DNA from: Chloroflexota bacterium
GTDB lineage: Bacteria; Chloroflexota; Limnocylindria; QHBO01
Length of the DNA: 17,621 nucleotides
Direction: 5' to 3'
NCBI GenBank assembly: GCA_029865285.1
Contig: JAOUHE010000019.1
Coordinates: forward strand, 1-17,621
Part shown: one piece after another, positions 13,566-17,621 of the stretch
Numbering within the stretch: the stretch's first letter is position 1
Layout of the letters: every line of letters starts with the position of its first letter
The notes under the pieces: generated by a model
Told to the model about the DNA's origin: nothing
Databases searched by the model: none
What the model saw: only the letters and a program-made list of their open reading frames with translations
Translations under genes and position numbers: made by a program

Positions 13566-14135
13566 TTGCGGAACCACACTCGTCTTCTGCCGATCACCGT
13601 TGTGCTGGGCATGGCGCTGACGCTGATCGCCGCCGGCGCGGTGCTCGGCGCCGAGACCACGCTGACGGCCACCCTCGCCGGCGGCGCGGCCGAGAATCCG
13701 CCGGGCGATCCCGACGGTGCCGGCACGGCCACGATCACCATTGATCCCGCTACCCTGCAGGTTTGCTGGGAGCTGACCACCACGAACATCGCTGACGCCA
13801 CCGCGTCGCACATTCACGTCGGTGCGGCGGGCGCGAACGGCGGCGTGACGGTCGGCCTCGACGTCGACGGCTTCTCGGGAAGCAGCACTGGATGCACGAC
13901 CGGGCCGGACGCTGCGACCCTGCAGGCGATCATCGACAACCCGGCCGGCTACTACGTGAATGTCCACAACGCGGACTTCGGACCCGGCGCCATCCGTGGG
14001 CAACTCGGCGCGCTGGCGCCGAACACGGCGGTGACCCCCGCTTCGAACCCTGTCGGACCGCTGACCTTGGCAGGGATCTTCCTGCTCCTGGTCGGCATGA
14101 GGCTCGGTCTTCGCTCCTTGCGCGAGAAGGTCTGA
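13566..14135 (+). CDS. Secreted/membrane-anchored CHRD-domain protein
   Basis: This 189-residue protein is exported: a basic start (MRNHTRLLP), a hydrophobic signal helix and a cleavage-like AVLGAE site lead into a CHRD domain. CHRD hallmarks are ASHIHVGAAGANGGV and YYVNVHNADFGPGAIRGQL. A Gly/Leu-rich C-terminal helix and basic tail (GIFLLLVGMRLGLRSLREKV) anchor the other end in the membrane. The biochemical role of bacterial CHRD proteins is not established. The start is a TTG at 13566 with a perfect AAGGAGGT at 13555-13562; an ATG 36 nt upstream would place that ribosome-binding site inside the gene. It is divergent from the ECF sigma operon and shares a sequence motif with it, so it is a candidate member of its regulon. 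Confidence 0.88.
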   Translation: MRNHTRLLPITVVLGMALTLIAAGAVLGAETTLTATLAGGAAENPPGDPDGAGTATITIDPATLQVCWELTTTNIADATASHIHVGAAGANGGVTVGLDVDGFSGSSTGCTTGPDAATLQAIIDNPAGYYVNVHNADFGPGAIRGQLGALAPNTAVTPASNPVGPLTLAGIFLLLVGMRLGLRSLREKV

Positions 14136-14167
14136 CCACCGGTCGCTTCGGAAGACGACCGTCGCAC

Positions 14168-14200
14168 AAGACGGGCGCCCAGATGGGCGCCCGTCTTTCT
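14168..14200 (+). terminator. Strong Rho-independent terminator after the CHRD gene
   Basis: AAGACGGGCGCCC (14168-14180) and GGGCGCCCGTCTT (14185-14197) form a perfect 13-bp stem with a 4-nt AGAT loop, followed by TTTCT. It lies 33 bp past the CHRD stop. It may also help stop the convergent cupredoxin gene, which ends at 14215, but the T-run on the minus strand is only two bases. Confidence 0.9.
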
Positions 14201-14214
14201 GTGTGTCCGACTGC

Positions 14215-14682
14215 CTAATGCGCGTGGACCAGGAGACGCATCTGCGCGTGGAACTGGCAGGTGATGTGGTAGTCGCCGGCCTCCGCAAAAGTGATCACGA
14301 TCGCCTTGCCCACACCAACGACCTCGTCGAACCGCGCACCAGCCGAGGCCGCCCCATTCTCGCCCTCGGTCACGGTGTGGGGGAACTCGTCGGAATTGGC
14401 GAAGGTCACTTCGCCAACCTTGACATTGACCTCGGCCGGTCCAAACGAGAAACCGGCGATGGTGACTTCCGTGACGTCAGTGGTCGCGGTCGCCGTCGCG
14501 GTCGGAGGAGTCGTCGGCTGATCCGTTGCCACCGCAGGCGTGCTCTCGGCCGGCGCCTGGGAGGCGATCGCAGAGGAGGTCGGCGACCCGTCGCCGGTGG
14601 CGGCGCAAGCGGCCAACAGGAGGGCGAGCGCCGGGACGAGCGCCCTCGCCGTTCGGGGTCGAGCATGGATCCGGGGGCTCAT
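14215..14682 (-). CDS. Cupredoxin-domain lipoprotein (blue copper-like)
   Basis: This 155-residue exported protein begins with a basic stretch and the lipobox LLLAAC (lipidated Cys26). A low-complexity Ser/Thr/Pro/Ala linker to about residue 75 is followed by a cupredoxin domain. Copper ligands are visible: His102 in FPHTV, then Cys142, His145 and Met148 in TCQFHAQM. The C-x2-H-x2-M spacing is that of amicyanin rather than the C-x2-H-x4-M of plastocyanin. The protein should therefore be a type 1 copper electron carrier tethered outside the cell membrane; partner unknown, possibly the bc complex or a terminal oxidase. It ends with extra histidines (VHAH). ATG at 14682 has AAGGAG 9 nt upstream on the minus strand; the frame extends 5' without a better start. 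Confidence 0.87.
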   Translation of the reverse strand: MSPRIHARPRTARALVPALALLLAACAATGDGSPTSSAIASQAPAESTPAVATDQPTTPPTATATATTDVTEVTIAGFSFGPAEVNVKVGEVTFANSDEFPHTVTEGENGAASAGARFDEVVGVGKAIVITFAEAGDYHITCQFHAQMRLLVHAH

Positions 14683-14770
14683 AAGCGGTCGCTCCTTCGT
14701 GGCAGGCGCCCCGTGCAGGACGCAACTCATCGATACATACGCGACCGGTTTCAGAAGTCGTCCCGCGGAT

Positions 14771-14799
14771 TTGACGCGACCGTGCGGTGGCCGCACACT
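14771..14799 (+). promoter_or_regulatory. Candidate ccm promoter with an inverted repeat
   Basis: TTGACG (14771-14776) matches -35 at 5 of 6. CACACT (14794-14799), exactly 17 nt on, is a weak -10. A perfect inverted repeat GTGCGG-TGG-CCGCAC (14782-14796) sits in the spacer and touches the -10, the place of a repressor site. A start near 14806 would favour the ATG at 14832 as the ccmA start over the upstream GTG at 14787. Confidence 0.4.
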
Positions 14800-14831
14800 C
14801 GGCCCCGTCCATCACCCCCGCCCCGTCGAGC

Positions 14832-15607
<776 letters not shown>

Positions 15608-15611
<4 letters not shown>

Positions 15612-16297
15612 GCGCCCTGCGCCGCCACGCGACCATCGCCCTGGCGATCGCGCGCAAGGACGCCCTCGCCGAGCTGCGGGGACGTCAGGCGGTCGGCTCC
15701 ACGATCTTCTTTGCGGCGCTGGTGCTGCTCCTCTTCGGGTTCGCCCTGGGTCCGGATTCGGGGCGCCTCGCCGAGGCCGCTCCCGGACTCCTCTGGCTGG
15801 CGATCGTGTTTGGTGGCCTCCTCACCGTCGCGCGGCTTCACCAGATGGAGGCCGATGACGGTGCCCTCGAACAACTCGCTCTCTATCCGGTCGACCGTCG
15901 CGCGGTGTACGCCGGCAAGGCGCTCGCCGGAGCCGGCGCGATGCTGCTGCTCGGCGGCCTGCTGTTCCCGGTGGTTGCCATCCTGTACGGCGTGCCGCTG
16001 GGTGCCGCATGGTTGCCGCTGGCCGTCACGGTGGTCCTGGGGTCGGTCGGCTTCGCGGCGGTCGGCACCGCCTACGCCGGACTCACGGTGCGGATGCGAG
16101 CCCGCGAGGTGATGCTGCCGCTGCTCATGCTGCCGATCGTGGCGCCGCTCCTGCTCGCTGCGGTGAAGGCCACGGTCGCCGCGGTCGCCGGAGATCCGTT
16201 CGGCGAGCTGGGCGCATGGCTCCAGCTGCTGGTCGGCTTCGACATCGTCATGCTGATCGCCGGTGCCGCCACGTACGGATTTCTGCTGGAGGACTGA
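15608..16297 (+). CDS. ccmB: Haem exporter membrane protein CcmB
   Basis: This 229-residue protein is the membrane partner of CcmA in System I. It shows the typical six hydrophobic segments. The family opening is ARKDALAELRGRQAVGSTIFFA, then GLLWLAIVFGGLLTVARLHQMEADDGALEQL, the conserved stretch that ends helix 2. The mid-part PVVAILYGVPL and the C-terminal GFLLED fit CcmB length (about 220). It is joined to ccmA by an ATGA overlap and to ccmC by a one-base TGATG overlap at 16297. Confidence 0.93.
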
Positions 16298-17034
16298 TGA
16301 AGACGCGCATCCTCGGGTTCGCGGCGCTGCTCGCCGTCGCCGCTGCCACTGTCAACGGGCTCTTCATCGTGCCCGCCGACCTGAACCAGGGCGACGCCCA
16401 GCGGATCATGTACCCCCACGTGGCATCGGCCTGGCTGGCCTATCTCTCGTTCGGCGTGACGGCCATGGCCGGCATCGGCTACCTGGTCCGGCGCGACCTG
16501 CGACTCGACGCCATCGCGCTGGCCGGCGCCGAGGTGGGCGTGATGTTCACCGCGTTCGCCATCTGGGGCGGGATGATGTGGGGCCGCCCGGTCTGGGGCG
16601 TCTTCTGGCAGTGGGAGGATCCCCGTTTGACGACGACCGCCCTCCTGTTGGCCCTGTACGCGGGCTACCTCCTCTTCCGCCGCCTGACCGATGATCCCCA
16701 TCGCCGCGCCGCGCGCGCAGCCGTGGTGGGCCTGATCGCCGCGATCGACATCCCGATCGTGCACTTCAGCGTGATCTGGTGGCGTGGCCTGCACCAGGGC
16801 CCGACCATCGGCGACCCCAGCAAGATCCTCAACCCGAGCGCCCCGCCGCTCTTCGTGCTTGCCCTGATGGGCATGTTGGCGGCCTTCACCCTGGTCTGGG
16901 GGTACCTGATGATTCGTCGCTACCAGTTGGCGCGGACCGAGTGGCAGATCGAGGAGCACGGCCGGCTCGGACGGATCAGCGCCGCGCGCCGCTCGTTCAT
17001 CACCGAATCGATCACCGAGGAGGCCGCGCCGTGA
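16297..17034 (+). CDS. ccmC: Cytochrome c assembly protein CcmC
   Basis: This 245-residue, six-span protein loads haem onto CcmE. The periplasmic haem-ligand histidines are present: His41 in MYPHVASAW and His156 in IPIVHFSVIWW. The tryptophan-rich WWD domain reads WGRPVWGVFWQWEDPRLT (W95-T112). Compared with the usual WxWDxRLT it has an extra residue, Glu107, before Asp108. The hydrophilic C-terminal tail of ~35 residues (after IRRYQLARTEW) is longer than in E. coli. GGAGGA lies just before the ATG inside ccmB. The stop overlaps the ccmD GTG (17031-17034). Confidence 0.94.
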   Translation: MKTRILGFAALLAVAAATVNGLFIVPADLNQGDAQRIMYPHVASAWLAYLSFGVTAMAGIGYLVRRDLRLDAIALAGAEVGVMFTAFAIWGGMMWGRPVWGVFWQWEDPRLTTTALLLALYAGYLLFRRLTDDPHRRAARAAVVGLIAAIDIPIVHFSVIWWRGLHQGPTIGDPSKILNPSAPPLFVLALMGMLAAFTLVWGYLMIRRYQLARTEWQIEEHGRLGRISAARRSFITESITEEAAP

Positions 17035-17192
17035 GCGAGGTCTGGTTCGTGATCGCCGGCTACGGCGTCATCGTCGGTGGCCTGGCCGCGTACACGTTGG
17101 CCCTTGGGCGACGCCTGTCGCGCGCCCGGCAGGCATCGCTGCGAATTCGCGGGGAGGTGGAGTCCGCCACCACCGCCGACGTCGGCGAATGA
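17031..17192 (+). CDS. ccmD: CcmD-like small haem exporter protein
   Basis: This 53-residue protein (GTG start) has one membrane helix (VWFVIAGYGVIVGGLAAYTLAL) followed by a basic stretch (GRRLSRARQ). That is the typical CcmD layout; CcmD stabilises and helps release holo-CcmE from the CcmABC complex. Both ends overlap neighbours by 4 nt. Sequence identity in this family is low, so the call rests mainly on size, topology and position between ccmC and ccmE. Confidence 0.8.
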   Translation: MSEVWFVIAGYGVIVGGLAAYTLALGRRLSRARQASLRIRGEVESATTADVGE

Positions 17193-17621
17193 GCCTGGCC
17201 CGTCCGGTCCCGCCGCCCTACCCGTCCCGTGGGCCGCGATGGGGGATCCTCGCCGGGGTGCTGGCCGTGGTCGTGGTGATCGGGTACTTCGCGCTGTCGG
17301 GGATCGGGAACGCCCTCGTCTACTACCTGACCCCGACCGAGTTGCTGGCCCGCGGTGACGCCGCCGTCGGGGACACCGTGCGCCTGGGCGGGCTGGTGAA
17401 GATCGGCAGCATCACCGAGGACGGGCAGGAGCTCACCTTCGTCGTGACCGATGGGACCAACGAGATCCCGGTACACAGCAGCAGGCTGCCGACCCAGTCG
17501 TTCCGCGAGGGGATCGGCGCGGTGGTGGAGGGTGCGCTGGCGGCCGACGGTCACTTCGAGGCGACCCAGGTGATCGTCAAGCACGACGAGAACTACGTCG
17601 CCCCGTCCGGGGGAGGGATCC
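17189..17621 (+). CDS. ccmE: Cytochrome c maturation protein CcmE (3' partial)
   Basis: 144 codons are visible and the gene runs off the window. CcmE is the haem chaperone that binds haem covalently and carries it to the CcmFH ligase. It has an N-terminal anchor (WGILAGVLAVVVVIGYFAL) and an OB-fold core with VRLGGLVKIGSI and VTDGTNEIPV. The haem-binding motif is KHDENY: His132 is the covalent attachment residue and Tyr136 the axial ligand. The histidine marks it as the common HxxxY type rather than the CxxxY variant of some other lineages. The ATG overlaps the ccmD stop. ccmF, ccmG and ccmH genes are expected further right. Confidence 0.93.
   Translation, partial: MSLARPVPPPYPSRGPRWGILAGVLAVVVVIGYFALSGIGNALVYYLTPTELLARGDAAVGDTVRLGGLVKIGSITEDGQELTFVVTDGTNEIPVHSSRLPTQSFREGIGAVVEGALAADGHFEATQVIVKHDENYVAPSGGGI

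Overview
The window is GC-rich bacterial DNA, almost fully coding, with short gaps and many 4-nt ATGA/GTGA start-stop overlaps. The gene set suggests a Gram-positive-like or monoderm aerobic lineage. My best guess is Chloroflexota: split b6-type cytochrome b with its own Rieske and haem c partners, System I cytochrome c maturation (CcmABCDE), ECF sigma factor paired with a Rieske-bearing anti-sigma-like protein, and TTGACC / TATCGT promoters. No rRNA or marker gene is present, so this placement is an inference; Actinobacteriota is the main alternative.

Region 1 (2-4924, + strand) is a menaquinol:cytochrome c oxidoreductase-type operon. In order it holds the 3' part of an FAD/NAD(P)-type oxidoreductase ending in two 4Fe-4S clusters, a b6-like cytochrome b, a subunit-IV-like cytochrome b C-terminal half, a Rieske protein, a membrane-anchored dihaem cytochrome c with a cupredoxin-like insert, and two unrecognised multi-span membrane proteins.

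Region 2 (4926-6750, + strand) continues with a long class II (zinc) fructose-bisphosphate-type aldolase and a small membrane protein. A 266-bp non-coding gap follows (6751-7016). It holds three copies of an imperfect palindrome, ACCACNNTGCGTGGT, and a minus-strand terminator for the next gene.

Region 3 (7017-11397) has a divergent pair: an IscA/ErpA-type Fe-S carrier on the minus strand and, on the plus strand, a PLP aminotransferase, a divergent transketolase and a 64-residue membrane protein, translationally coupled.

Region 4 (11394-14135) is a redox/regulatory block. A GAF protein resembling free-methionine-R-sulfoxide reductase, a Rieske protein with an N-terminal anti-sigma-like segment and an ECF sigma factor lie on the minus strand. 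A secreted CHRD-domain protein is divergent on the plus strand. The sigma/CHRD intergenic region carries a shared GGCGTAAC motif three times. The sigma and GAF promoters look alike.

Region 5 (14168-17621) has a strong terminator, a minus-strand cupredoxin lipoprotein, and the ccmA-ccmB-ccmC-ccmD-ccmE operon, which runs off the right end. The ccm genes would mature the c-type cytochrome of region 1, and the IscA-type carrier fits the many Fe-S proteins here, so much of the window serves respiratory electron transfer. The most interesting candidate for an undescribed system is the ECF sigma / Rieske anti-sigma pair with its divergent CHRD target. The most interesting non-coding signal is the triple palindrome at 6766-6913.
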